Counted from the stretch's first letter, positions 1-10,718 are shown. The stretch: DNA of 64,000 nucleotides from Saprospiraceae bacterium (GCA_013001975.1 JABDKX010000076.1:20399-84398), one strand, 5' to 3'. Numbers and translations: made by a program. The notes: generated by a model not told the origin, from the sequence alone.

Positions 1-228
1 GAGGCTTTTAAATCGAAATCTGATAGCATCGCCTTAAATTCAAAAGCAAACTTTACAGTGTCAAATCAAGATTATAACAGCATCTATAATAATCATCTTG
101 GTGTCTTTTGCAAACTTGAAAATAAAGTTCTTAAAACGAGTCATATACCGTTAAGAATGAGATTGGGATCCAAAGACTATGTTGATCAACTTGAACAAAA
201 AGTGCCTCTTTATAAGATTCCAAAATAG
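1..228 (+). CDS. Partial CDS (C-terminal 75 aa), hypothetical protein, truncated by window start
   Basis: Frame 1 is open from base 1 to TAG at 226-228 (EAFKSKSDSIALNSKANFTVSNQDYNSIYNNHLGVFCKLENKVLKTSHIPLRMRLGSKDYVDQLEQKVPLYKIPK*); convergent with the next gene. Confidence 0.7.
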   Translation, partial: EAFKSKSDSIALNSKANFTVSNQDYNSIYNNHLGVFCKLENKVLKTSHIPLRMRLGSKDYVDQLEQKVPLYKIPK

Positions 229-232
229 AAAC

Positions 233-727
233 TTAAAATTTAATTACTGACTTCAGCTTTTCTACCACATCATAAGCCGCTGGACAAATTGCGACATTCT
301 TCATGGTGAGGTTTCCGATCTGCTCAAACTTTCTTCTATCTGTATGAGGGAATTCCTTACAAGCTTTTGGACGATGATCATAAACGCTGCAATAATTATC
401 AACTCCTAAAAAAGCACAAGGTACTTGTTGTAAAACATAATCTCCTTCTTCATCCATTTTTAAATAAGTCTCAATAAATGCAGAAGGTCTCACCTTTAAA
501 TGTTTTGACAAGCGATCAATATCTTTATCAGTAAACAAAGGTCCTGTTGTCTTACAACAATTGGCACAAGTAAGGCAATCGGTATTTGCAAATACTTCCT
601 CATGCAACTTTATCATTGTCCCATCCAAATTTTTTGGAGGTCTTTGTTTTAGTTTTCTGAAAAACTTCTTGTTTTCTGATTTTTTATTTGCAGACTGTTC
701 CTTTATAAATGAAAGTTTATCTTCCAT
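233..727 (-). CDS. YkgJ family cysteine cluster (zinc/iron-chelating) protein
   Basis: Cys-cluster motifs CLTCANCCKTTGP, CAFLG...YCSVYDHRPKACKEFP. Confidence 0.85.
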   Translation of the reverse strand: MEDKLSFIKEQSANKKSENKKFFRKLKQRPPKNLDGTMIKLHEEVFANTDCLTCANCCKTTGPLFTDKDIDRLSKHLKVRPSAFIETYLKMDEEGDYVLQQVPCAFLGVDNYCSVYDHRPKACKEFPHTDRRKFEQIGNLTMKNVAICPAAYDVVEKLKSVIKF

Positions 728-1452
728 TAAAGAATTTTTGTAATATCATCAATCCCAATATAGGATGACGATGTAAAACCTTCTGCATATTTGACATTTA
801 TTCTCCTGCCAAATCCTGCTGCTCTGCCTCGTAAATGTTCCAAAAATGATTTTGAGGATATTGGCGTTTGTTCACCAATGTCTTTTGGATTATAAAATTG
901 TGATTTAAAACAAAGAACCATTTCAATTTTTCTTTCAAAATGATCTGAGATGTCAACTACAAAATCAGGTTCAAGTTGATAATCTTGGATATAATTATAC
1001 ACCTTTTTAGGCCTCCACTTATCTTGTCGTTCGCCATCAATTTGTGTTTCAATTTTAATTAACCCTGATAAGAAACAAGCTTCACTAATCATTTTACTTG
1101 CATTTCCATGATCAGGATGTCTGTCCATAATGGCATTTGACAAAATGATATCAGGCTGGTATTTTCTGATGACTTTTATAATTTCAATTTTATGTGCCTT
1201 ATCATTTATAAAAAAACCATCAGCAAATCCTAAGTTATCTCGGACTTGAATACCGGCAAACTCTTTGGCTGCATTGGCTTCTTGTAATCTTAATTCAGCT
1301 GAACCATTTGTCCCTAATTCTCCTTTCGTCAAATCCAAGATGCCAATTTTATACCCTAGATCTAGGTGCTTTAAGAGCGTTGCTCCACAACCTAATTCTA
1401 CGTCGTCAGGATGTACACCAATTGCTAATATGTCTAACTTATTTTTTACCAT
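727..1452 (-). CDS. bshB1: Bacillithiol biosynthesis deacetylase BshB1 (PIG-L/LmbE family)
   Basis: LDILAIGVHPDDVELGCGATLLK and DRHPDHGNAS motifs of LmbE/PIG-L deacetylases; start moved from the ORF call (1503) to MVKNKLDILAIG at 1452. Confidence 0.85.
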   Translation of the reverse strand: MVKNKLDILAIGVHPDDVELGCGATLLKHLDLGYKIGILDLTKGELGTNGSAELRLQEANAAKEFAGIQVRDNLGFADGFFINDKAHKIEIIKVIRKYQPDIILSNAIMDRHPDHGNASKMISEACFLSGLIKIETQIDGERQDKWRPKKVYNYIQDYQLEPDFVVDISDHFERKIEMVLCFKSQFYNPKDIGEQTPISSKSFLEHLRGRAAGFGRRINVKYAEGFTSSSYIGIDDITKIL

Positions 1453-2507
1453 CTTATTAATGCGCTTCCCCAAGTAAAACCAGATCCAAAAGCTGCTAAG
1501 CAAACCAAGTCACCTTCTTTAATTTTACCTTTTTCCCACGCTTCAGTCATTGCAATAGGAATTGAAGCAGCCGTTGTATTTCCATATTTCTGAATGTTAT
1601 TATACACTTGATCATCATTAAGTCCAAATGACTTTTGTACAAATTGACTGATTCTTAAGTTTGCCTGATGAGGCACCAAAAGTGAAATATCATCTTGACT
1701 TAATCCAGTCTTTGCCAATGCCTCTTTTATAACTTGGGCAAATTTTACAACTGCATTTTTAAAAACCAATTGTCCGTTCATATTTGGATAAAAGTAGCCA
1801 TTATCAAACATATTTTGGGTTGCAAACATGCCACCCAGTTCATTGACATCGGGATATCCATAGTCTTTTTTTACTTCATCGTGATATCCTCCGTGGCAGC
1901 CTGGATTTATCATAGCCAATTCTTCAGCATATGTACCGTTAGAGTGGAGATGGGTTGTCAAAATTCCTCTGCCCTCTTCTTCTGTTGGTTGAAGAACAAC
2001 TGCTCCAGCACCATCACCAAAAATAACCGTAACATTCCTACCAGATGTATTAAAATCGAGCCCCATGGAATGCATTTCTGATCCTACTAACAATATGTTT
2101 TTATACATACCAGTTTTGATAAATTGATCGGCTACTGATAATCCATAAATGAAACCAGAACATTGATTTCTAATATCTAGAGCACCTATTTCCGTTCCTG
2201 TAATGCCAAGTTCTCTTTGCAACAGCACACCACAACCAGGAAAATAATAATCTGGGCTTAAGGTTGCGAATACTATAAAATCAATGTCTTCTTTTTCTAT
2301 CCCTGCACGTTTAATTGCCACCTCGGCTGCTTTTTTTGCCATCGATGAGGTCGTTTCCTGATGTTTGGTCGCGTATCTTCTCTCCTTTATACCCGTTCTT
2401 TCTTGGATCCATTCATCAGAAGTATCCATATGTTTGGTCAATTCATTATTTGTAATAACATTTTCAGGAACATAATATCCCAATCCAGCAACTTTTGTTT
2501 TAACCAT
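1446..2507 (-). CDS. fabH: 3-oxoacyl-ACP synthase III family protein (KAS III)
   Basis: KAS III fold: active-site Cys in DIRNQCSGFIYGL, PHQANLRI His, YGNTTAASIP Asn. Confidence 0.8.
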   Translation of the reverse strand: MVKTKVAGLGYYVPENVITNNELTKHMDTSDEWIQERTGIKERRYATKHQETTSSMAKKAAEVAIKRAGIEKEDIDFIVFATLSPDYYFPGCGVLLQRELGITGTEIGALDIRNQCSGFIYGLSVADQFIKTGMYKNILLVGSEMHSMGLDFNTSGRNVTVIFGDGAGAVVLQPTEEEGRGILTTHLHSNGTYAEELAMINPGCHGGYHDEVKKDYGYPDVNELGGMFATQNMFDNGYFYPNMNGQLVFKNAVVKFAQVIKEALAKTGLSQDDISLLVPHQANLRISQFVQKSFGLNDDQVYNNIQKYGNTTAASIPIAMTEAWEKGKIKEGDLVCLAAFGSGFTWGSALIRW

Positions 2508-2641
2508 ATTTTCTAGCTTTGCGACACAAATTTGCTAATAATTTATACTTAGTGTAAAAAAAAACCTCAACAATATTAAAAATGAGTAATTAAAGTATAA
2601 ACTTCGATGCGTGAAATATTAATTTATAATATTTGCAAAAT

Positions 2642-3343
2642 ATGAACAAAACGAAAGCCAAATTACAAGATTTAGCATATAAATTACTTGATCCTTTTGT
2701 CAAATTGCTAATAAAACTGGGCGTTACGCCTAATATGATTACCTTTTTAGGCTTTCTTATTACTGTACTCTCTACTGCATTATTAATCTATGGCGCTGAA
2801 ATTGGAGATCGCAGTGATCATAGTTTTTTAGGCTATGCCGGAATAATAATTCTTTTAGCTGGTGCCATGGATATGGTTGATGGCCGTTTGGCAAGACTAA
2901 ATAATCAGGCACACCCATTTGGAGCACTTTATGATAGCGTTGTTGACAGATACAGCGAATTGGTGATGTTTTTCGGCTTTTGTTATTATACAGTCACTCA
3001 AAACTACTTATTTACTTCATTATTTTGCTTTCTTGCCATGATCGGATCAATTATGGTAAGTTACACCAGAGCAAGAGCCGAAGGTTTAGGTGTCAATGCA
3101 AGCGTCGGTTTGATGCAAAGGCCAGAAAGAATCGTTTTAGTTTCTGTTGCCAGCATTTTAACTAGCATAGTATCAAGTCTAATTGGAGGTGATTTTAAAA
3201 TCGAAGTTCCTTGGTTATCACAGCCAGCCTTTGAAACCATCTCTATCTTCAGTTGGTCTATTTTTTTCCTTGCCATTTCAGCAAATATTACAGCTTTAAG
3301 GAGACTCACATTTGCAAAAAAAGAACTATTCAAACAAGATTAA
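2642..3343 (+). CDS. CDP-alcohol phosphatidyltransferase family protein, candidate phosphatidylinositol-phosphate synthase
   Basis: Exact CDP-OH-P motif D-x2-DG-x2-AR-x8-G-x3-D-x3-D in DMVDGRLARLNNQAHPFGALYDSVVD; ORF listed from TTG at 2633, ATG at 2642 preferred. Confidence 0.9.
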   Translation: MNKTKAKLQDLAYKLLDPFVKLLIKLGVTPNMITFLGFLITVLSTALLIYGAEIGDRSDHSFLGYAGIIILLAGAMDMVDGRLARLNNQAHPFGALYDSVVDRYSELVMFFGFCYYTVTQNYLFTSLFCFLAMIGSIMVSYTRARAEGLGVNASVGLMQRPERIVLVSVASILTSIVSSLIGGDFKIEVPWLSQPAFETISIFSWSIFFLAISANITALRRLTFAKKELFKQD

Positions 3344-3486
3344 AATTAAGTTCTTTTCCAATTCAAATAGATTCTATCCCAATTAGATGTTATATTATGA
3401 CGTTTGTCATAAAATAATGCGTTCAATATATAGCACTTAAATTCAAGTCACTATATTTGATAATAATTTATCCTTGCCAATAAACT

Positions 3487-4002
3487 ATGTTTAAAAAACT
3501 AGATAAATCCCAGTTTAAAGTAATAGGAGAAAAAGGTCTTCCTGAACATTACCCTATACCCAAAAATATAGCTGGTTTATTATTTTATATTCAAAGAAAT
3601 TTAAACAAAAATACCGTTGTATATGCTATTAACAAGGATGCCAATGGTTATCTAAATGAAACCTTCCCCATGAAGGTGTTTTGGATTAAATATGACAACG
3701 GAGCTGTAATTGCTGAATTAAATAAGCTTCAAACAAAAGCTTTTGGCTACTCTTCAAAAAAAATTAATAATACAACATTTGAGTTTGTGATGGATTCACA
3801 CAAACAACTCCGTTTTTTCATCGCTCAGAATGAACAAAATGAGTTTAACATTATTACAAAGATAAATTCTAAAGATGCATTGCTATCTAACATTTATGTT
3901 TATGCCAATGAATTTGGATTGTTTCCAAAAGTTGAATACATAGAGTTATACGGCAACCATATAGACAGTGATCTGCCCAGTTATGAAAAAATTCTGATTT
4001 GA
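3487..4002 (+). CDS. Hypothetical protein, 171 aa, embedded in inositol-sphingolipid cluster
   Basis: Intact ORF, co-directional, 8 bp upstream of the PAP2 gene. Confidence 0.75.
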   Translation: MFKKLDKSQFKVIGEKGLPEHYPIPKNIAGLLFYIQRNLNKNTVVYAINKDANGYLNETFPMKVFWIKYDNGAVIAELNKLQTKAFGYSSKKINNTTFEFVMDSHKQLRFFIAQNEQNEFNIITKINSKDALLSNIYVYANEFGLFPKVEYIELYGNHIDSDLPSYEKILI

Positions 4003-4010
4003 CTTAACCT

Positions 4011-4949
4011 ATGACTGACTTAACGCAATTCGATAGACTCTCAAAACCATGGGTCAAATGGTTTATGATTTTATCCATCCTATATTGGTTATGGTTTGCA
4101 GTTGTCGTTGGCATAGATGATCTGAATATCTACTTCTATATAATGATTACCTTCTTTTTCTTCAACAGTGCGAGAACTAGGAAGTTACTGGTAGTATTTA
4201 GTCCCTTTTTCATTTACATGATACTCTACAGCTCCCTTAAGGTACTGCATAAGTTTAATGTTTTCACTATTCATATTGAAGATTTATACGAACTTGAAGT
4301 CAAATTATTTGGCATTTGGTATAATGGCAAAAAAGTACCTGTCAGTGAATATTTTGTTGAAAACCTCAACCCCTTTTTGGACTTTTATGCAGGTGCCAGC
4401 TATATCACTTGGGTCCCTTTTCCGATTTTGTTTGCCCTCATTCTGTTTTTTAGTAACAAACCAAAAATTGCGTTCAATTTTTGGGTATCATTCTTAATTG
4501 CCAACCTATTGGGATTTATCGGTTATATAACCTATCCTGCAGCTCCGCCATGGTACTATTTTGAGTATGGCAGTCAATTAATAGTTGATCTGAAAGGTAA
4601 TGCCGCTGGTTTGGCTCGATTTGATGATATTATCGGTATGCCTATTTATAAAAACATGTACAGTGAAGGCACCAATACTTTTGGCGCTATGCCCTCAATG
4701 CATGCTGCATTTCCATTGCTTTTAACCTATTTTTCTTTAAAATTTGGCAAAAAGTGGATAACAATAGTTGCAATCATCAGTATGGTAGGTATTTGGTTTG
4801 GAGCTGTTTATACTGCCCATCACTATATTATTGACATAATTTTTGGAATTCTATGTGGTATTCTTGCAATAATTATCACAGAATCCCTCATAAATCGTAA
4901 ATTTGCGGTTCGATGGTACGAATCAGCCATTGATTTTATAAGAAAATAG
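4011..4949 (+). CDS. PAP2 superfamily membrane protein, Aur1/inositol-phosphorylceramide-synthase-like
   Basis: Multi-TM protein with FGAMPSMHAAFP (C2) and AVYTAHHYIIDIIFG (C3, HHYxxD) typical of sphingolipid headgroup transferases. Confidence 0.8.
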   Translation: MTDLTQFDRLSKPWVKWFMILSILYWLWFAVVVGIDDLNIYFYIMITFFFFNSARTRKLLVVFSPFFIYMILYSSLKVLHKFNVFTIHIEDLYELEVKLFGIWYNGKKVPVSEYFVENLNPFLDFYAGASYITWVPFPILFALILFFSNKPKIAFNFWVSFLIANLLGFIGYITYPAAPPWYYFEYGSQLIVDLKGNAAGLARFDDIIGMPIYKNMYSEGTNTFGAMPSMHAAFPLLLTYFSLKFGKKWITIVAIISMVGIWFGAVYTAHHYIIDIIFGILCGILAIIITESLINRKFAVRWYESAIDFIRK

Positions 4950-6173
<1,224 letters not shown>

Positions 6174-6318
6174 TTTTTAGATTCCTAAAGAATCTTCTGT
6201 ATAAAATTAACTCATTTTATATTGGTGTCATTTTAGTGTTTATTCATTTTGGGGAACACGGCAATTATAAATGTGAGTACATTTAAAAGATAAATTCTAA
6301 GCCAATAAACAGTATAAT

Positions 6319-7449
6319 ATGAGTCTCGTCATTAGAGAAGCCAATTCAAATAAAGACATTAAAAAGTTTATTGATTTTGCTCATGATCTTCATGCGAATG
6401 ATAAAAACTATGTCCCCGAAATCTATGTAGCGCAAAGAGAATTTTTTGATAAAAAAAAATATCCTTTTTATGAATATGGTGAAGCACAATGCTTCCTAGC
6501 CTATGAAGATGATAAAATTGTTGGTCGCATAGCAGCTATTAAAAACAAGAGATATAATGACTATCACAATTCCAATATTGGTTTTTTTGGCTTTCTAGAA
6601 TTTATCGAATCGAAAGAAGTCGCTCAGGCATTATTAGAAAAAGCTGGAGAATGGTTGTCTGATGAAAATTATGATTACTTGATGGGACCTACCAACTTTA
6701 CGACCAACGAAACATCCGGTTTTTTAGTTGAAGGATTCGATACGCCACCTATGATTATGATGGCACACAACCCATCTTACTATGATGGCATCTTAAAAGA
6801 AATTGGCCTTAAAAAAGAAATGGACATGTTTGCATACATGATCTATTCTGAAAAAGCTTCAGACAAGTCAATCAAGCTTTCTCAAATGCTTGAAGAACGT
6901 TTAAAAAGGTCAAATATCACCATTCGAAATCTCAGCCTTAAAAACTTCAAAACTGAAGTAAAGAATATAAAGGAAGTGTATAATGAAGCTTGGGAGAATA
7001 ACTGGGGCTTCGTGCCATTTACAGATCGTGAATTTGATCACATTGCTTCTGGATTGAAAATGTTAGCAGATGAAAAGTTTGCTTATATCGCAGAAGATGA
7101 TGGCAAAATGATTGGCTTTTCAATATCTGTTCCCAATCTGAATGAAATCACAATTAACTTCAAAAAAGGTCGACTACTTCCATTTAATATTTTTAAAATC
7201 TTATTAAACAAGAAGAAGCTGAAGACCGTTAGAATCATGGCAACAGGAATCAAAGAAGCTTATCGAAGAAAAGGTATTGAAGCCATATTTTTTGCTAAGA
7301 ATATTCTTGAAGCCAGAAAAAGGAAATTAATTGGAGGTGAAGCTTCATGGATTCTTGAAAGCAATCAAGAAATGGTTGTTTCAGCTGAAAAATTAAATGG
7401 CATTAAATATAAAACCTACAGACTTTACAACTATCCACTTAAAGGTTAA
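6319..7449 (+). CDS. GNAT-like N-acyltransferase, candidate bacterial ceramide synthase
   Basis: 376-aa GNAT-like protein (MGPTNFTTNETSGFLVEGFDTPPMIMMAHNPSYY...); lies between SPT and an NAD-dependent epimerase. Confidence 0.7.
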   Translation: MSLVIREANSNKDIKKFIDFAHDLHANDKNYVPEIYVAQREFFDKKKYPFYEYGEAQCFLAYEDDKIVGRIAAIKNKRYNDYHNSNIGFFGFLEFIESKEVAQALLEKAGEWLSDENYDYLMGPTNFTTNETSGFLVEGFDTPPMIMMAHNPSYYDGILKEIGLKKEMDMFAYMIYSEKASDKSIKLSQMLEERLKRSNITIRNLSLKNFKTEVKNIKEVYNEAWENNWGFVPFTDREFDHIASGLKMLADEKFAYIAEDDGKMIGFSISVPNLNEITINFKKGRLLPFNIFKILLNKKKLKTVRIMATGIKEAYRRKGIEAIFFAKNILEARKRKLIGGEASWILESNQEMVVSAEKLNGIKYKTYRLYNYPLKG

Positions 7450-7461
7450 TTAGGATTCCCA

Positions 7462-8454
7462 ATGAGTAAAAAAGTTTTAATTACCGGTAGTAATGGTTTT
7501 TTAGGCAGCTTCATAGTTGAAGAAGCTTTAAAACAAAATTACCTTATACATGCAGGTGTTAGAAAATCAAGCAACCTCCAGTATTTAACTGATCCACGAA
7601 TCAACTTTCTTTACTACGACTTTGATAATGAAAATAACTTAAGAGAACAACTGAGATCTCACAGATTTGATTATATCATTTTAAATGCAGGCATTACAAA
7701 TGCTTTAAACCGCGAAACATACTTTAAAGTTAATTCAGGTTATACCAGAAAGTTCTGTAAGATATTGATTGAAGAAAATGTAATTCCTGAAAAACTTATA
7801 TTCATTAGCAGTTTGGCATCTTACGGTCCAGCTGAGAATCAAGCAAATCAAATTCTAGACGGACAATCTGTTCCTCATCCAGCTACTTGGTATGGTGAAT
7901 CAAAATTGCAAGCTGAGCAATTTATTCAATCTTATAACACCATACCCAGCATCATTTTCAGACCAACAGCTGTATTTGGACCTCGAGATACAGATATGGT
8001 AGCTGTTTATAAAACGATAAAAAGTGGTATTGAAGCGAAAATTGGCTTTGGAAATCAAGATCAATCTTTTATTTATGTAAAAGATCTGGCGCACTTAATC
8101 GTAAATTCACTTCAAGTAAAGGCCGTAAATAAAGGGTATTTTGTCTCAGATGGCAATATTTATCCGAGTAAACAATTATTTGATATACTAAAGAAAATCC
8201 TTTCCAAGAAAACAATTAAATTCACGATCCCAATTCCAGCCATGAAAGTTATAGCTGGAATAAGCGAACTCGTTGGAAAGGCCAGAGGGGTAACACCTTT
8301 GTTAAATAGAAATAAGGTAAAAGAATATTTTGCAAGGTCTTTTGCTGTAGATATTGATGACTTAAAAAAAGATTTTAACTTCGCACCAAAATATGACCTT
8401 GAGTCGGGTCTTCAAGAAACGATTGCTTGGTGTAAACAACAAAAACTACTATAG
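7462..8454 (+). CDS. NAD-dependent epimerase/dehydratase family protein, candidate ceramide/3-ketosphinganine reductase (CerR-like)
   Basis: Rossmann motif ITGSNGFLGSF, YxxxK in WYGESKLQAE; neighbourhood with SPT and acyltransferase. Confidence 0.78.
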   Translation: MSKKVLITGSNGFLGSFIVEEALKQNYLIHAGVRKSSNLQYLTDPRINFLYYDFDNENNLREQLRSHRFDYIILNAGITNALNRETYFKVNSGYTRKFCKILIEENVIPEKLIFISSLASYGPAENQANQILDGQSVPHPATWYGESKLQAEQFIQSYNTIPSIIFRPTAVFGPRDTDMVAVYKTIKSGIEAKIGFGNQDQSFIYVKDLAHLIVNSLQVKAVNKGYFVSDGNIYPSKQLFDILKKILSKKTIKFTIPIPAMKVIAGISELVGKARGVTPLLNRNKVKEYFARSFAVDIDDLKKDFNFAPKYDLESGLQETIAWCKQQKLL

Positions 8455-8459
8455 ATAAT

Positions 8460-9785
8460 ATGGCTAAGAAAAGCACAAAAAACGTATTAGCTGCTCCAGC
8501 AAAAGGAAAACTTGGTATTCTAATGCCAGGAATGGGTGCAGTAGCAACAACTTTCATGGCAGGAGTTTTAGCCGTGAATAAAAATTTAGCTCAACCAATT
8601 GGTTCTTTATCTCAAATGGGAAGAATCAGAATTGGCAAAAGGACTAATAAGAATAACCAACCACTTATGAAGGACGTAGTGCCTATTCAAGATTTAAAGA
8701 AAGTTGCTTTCGGAGGTTGGGATATTTTTAGAGACAATATGTATGAAGCAGCAGTACATGCTGATGTACTAGACATCAACCTTCTTAATAAGCTTAAAGC
8801 ACCATTATCTAAGATAAAGCCAATGAAAGCTGTTTTTGATAAGCAATATGTCAAAAAATTAGATGGCCCTCACGTCAAAAAGGGGAAAACTAAGATGGAT
8901 TTGGCCAAGGCAGTTATGGCTGATATCAAAAAGTTTAAAAAAGAAAACAAGTGTGACAGATTGGTTATGGTTTGGTGTGGATCCACTGAGATTTACATTG
9001 AAGAATCTGCTGTACACAAAACAATTGCCGCATTCGAAAAAGGCTTGGAAAAGAACAGCAAATTAATTGCACCAAGTATGATTTATGCATATGCAGCTAT
9101 TAAAATGGGAATTCCATATGCTAACGGTGCGCCTAACCTTTCTTGCGATGTTCCTGCACTTGTTGATCTTGCTAAAGAAACACAAACACCTATTGCAGGT
9201 AAAGATTTCAAAACAGGACAAACTTTAATGAAAACCATTCTTGCGCCAGGTTTAAAAGCCAGAGCACTTAAAATTGATGGTTGGTTTTCAACAAACATAT
9301 TAGGTAACAGAGATGGAGAAGTACTTGACGATCCAGATAACTTTAAAACTAAAGAAGTTTCTAAATTAGGTGTATTGGAACAAATACTTGAGCCTAAGTT
9401 ATATCCAGAACTTTATAAAGATTTCTATCATAAAGTGAGAATCAATTATTACCCGCCACGTGGTGATAACAAAGAAGGTTGGGATAACATCGATATCGCT
9501 GGTTGGTTAAATTATCCGATGCAAATCAAAATCGATTTCTTATGTAGAGATTCTATTTTAGCTGCACCGATCGTATTAGACCTAGCCTTATTTTTAGATC
9601 TGGCTAAAAGATCAAATATGTCAGGAATTCAAGAATGGTTATCTTTCTACTTGAAATCACCACAGGCACCTGCAGGTCGCTACCCTATTCACGACATATT
9701 TAAGCAATTACATAAATTAGAAAATACAATTCGCCACATTGGTGATGAGGATTTAATCACGCATTTGGGATTAGATTACGAATAA
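8460..9785 (+). CDS. ino1: Inositol-3-phosphate synthase (myo-inositol-1-phosphate synthase)
   Basis: MIPS family: GILMPGMGAVATTFMAGV, GGWDIFRDNMYEAA, IPYANGAPNLSCDVPAL, GQTLMKTILAPGLKAR, STNILGNRDG. Confidence 0.93.
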   Translation: MAKKSTKNVLAAPAKGKLGILMPGMGAVATTFMAGVLAVNKNLAQPIGSLSQMGRIRIGKRTNKNNQPLMKDVVPIQDLKKVAFGGWDIFRDNMYEAAVHADVLDINLLNKLKAPLSKIKPMKAVFDKQYVKKLDGPHVKKGKTKMDLAKAVMADIKKFKKENKCDRLVMVWCGSTEIYIEESAVHKTIAAFEKGLEKNSKLIAPSMIYAYAAIKMGIPYANGAPNLSCDVPALVDLAKETQTPIAGKDFKTGQTLMKTILAPGLKARALKIDGWFSTNILGNRDGEVLDDPDNFKTKEVSKLGVLEQILEPKLYPELYKDFYHKVRINYYPPRGDNKEGWDNIDIAGWLNYPMQIKIDFLCRDSILAAPIVLDLALFLDLAKRSNMSGIQEWLSFYLKSPQAPAGRYPIHDIFKQLHKLENTIRHIGDEDLITHLGLDYE

Positions 9786-10247
9786 ATGTGGCTTCATAAA
9801 GCTGTAACAACCGTTTTCGGTTTAGGATTTGCTCCTTTTGCACCAGGTACTTTTGGCGCACTTGGAGCAATTCTTTTTTATTATATTTTATTAATGTCCG
9901 GTATCGACTTGTCTTTACCTATTCTTATTTTTCTCATCGTTTCCATTACTCTACTAGGAGTTTACTCAACCAAAAAGGTAATTCCCGAATGGGGAGATGA
10001 TCCTTCAAAAGTAGTAGTTGATGAATTCGTAGGCATCTTGGTCACAATGATTTTGATTCCTGTTACACACACCAATCTTTGGCTTGGTTTTATCTTATTT
10101 CGTTTTTTTGATATCTTAAAACCCTTAGGTATCAGGTGGGTTGATAAAAACCTAAAAGATGCTTGGGGTGTCATGCTTGATGATGTATTAGCAGGCGTCT
10201 ATGCATGTATCTCGCTACACGCTTTGAATTACTTTTTTAATTTTTAA
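9786..10247 (+). CDS. pgpA: Phosphatidylglycerophosphatase A family protein, candidate phosphatidylinositol-phosphate phosphatase
   Basis: PgpA motifs GLGFAPFAPGTFGALGA, VVDEFVGILV, FRFFDILKPLGIRWVDK; directly abuts ino1. Confidence 0.85.
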   Translation: MWLHKAVTTVFGLGFAPFAPGTFGALGAILFYYILLMSGIDLSLPILIFLIVSITLLGVYSTKKVIPEWGDDPSKVVVDEFVGILVTMILIPVTHTNLWLGFILFRFFDILKPLGIRWVDKNLKDAWGVMLDDVLAGVYACISLHALNYFFNF

Positions 10248-10648
10248 TTCAGTTAGCTATCAGCAATGTACCTTTCATAAAATCCTTTTTCAGATCTCAA
10301 ATTGGGGCCATTACTGCTACAGGAGTTGACATTTCTAGTCTGTTCATCCTAACTGAATATCTTAAAATCTATTACGTCATTTCTGCAGGCATTGCAAGCG
10401 GTCTCGGAGCCATCGTCAGTTTTACTATTTTAAGATATTGGGCTTTCGAAAAAAGAGATAAACCCATCATATCACAAATTTCAAAATACATCATTGTAAG
10501 TATTTTAATTCTGCTGCTAAACATGGGAGGTATTTATATTTTTACTGACATAGCAGGCTTCAATTATCTTATCGCTAAAATTATCATTGCTGTTTTAATT
10601 GGTGTTTTTATAAGCTTTCCATTATTCAGATATTGGGTGTATAAATAA
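10247..10648 (+). CDS. GtrA family membrane protein, apparently with non-canonical start (ATT at 10247 or later ATC/ATA)
   Basis: Open frame from the stop at 10238 to TAA at 10646-10648: IQLAISNVPFIKSFFRSQIGAITATGVDISSLFILTEYLKIYYVISAGIASGLGAIVSFTILRYWAFEKRDKPIISQISKYIIVSILILLLNMGGIYIFTDIAGFNYLIAKIIIAVLIGVFISFPLFRYWVYK; GtrA-like 4-TM pattern; absent from the supplied ORF track. Confidence 0.65.
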   Translation: MQLAISNVPFIKSFFRSQIGAITATGVDISSLFILTEYLKIYYVISAGIASGLGAIVSFTILRYWAFEKRDKPIISQISKYIIVSILILLLNMGGIYIFTDIAGFNYLIAKIIIAVLIGVFISFPLFRYWVYK

Positions 10649-10718
10649 AGATTCTCATCTATTTTTAACATCAGAATAAATTGCAAACTTGTATTTTTAG
10701 AATTCTTAACACTAAACA

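Noticed and set aside
1265-1477. Short antisense ORFs (1265-1477, 1734-2081, 13202-13563, 20141-20737, 26205-26787, 27691-28268, 32818-33180 and similar)
   Set aside because: All overlap confidently assigned genes on the other strand, are short, and show no recognisable family motif.
2633-2641. TTG start for the CDP-alcohol phosphatidyltransferase and a TAATATTTG promoter-like string just upstream
   Set aside because: The ATG at 2642 is the more likely start, and the motif has the wrong spacing (TA-n3-TTTG) and is too close to the start codon.
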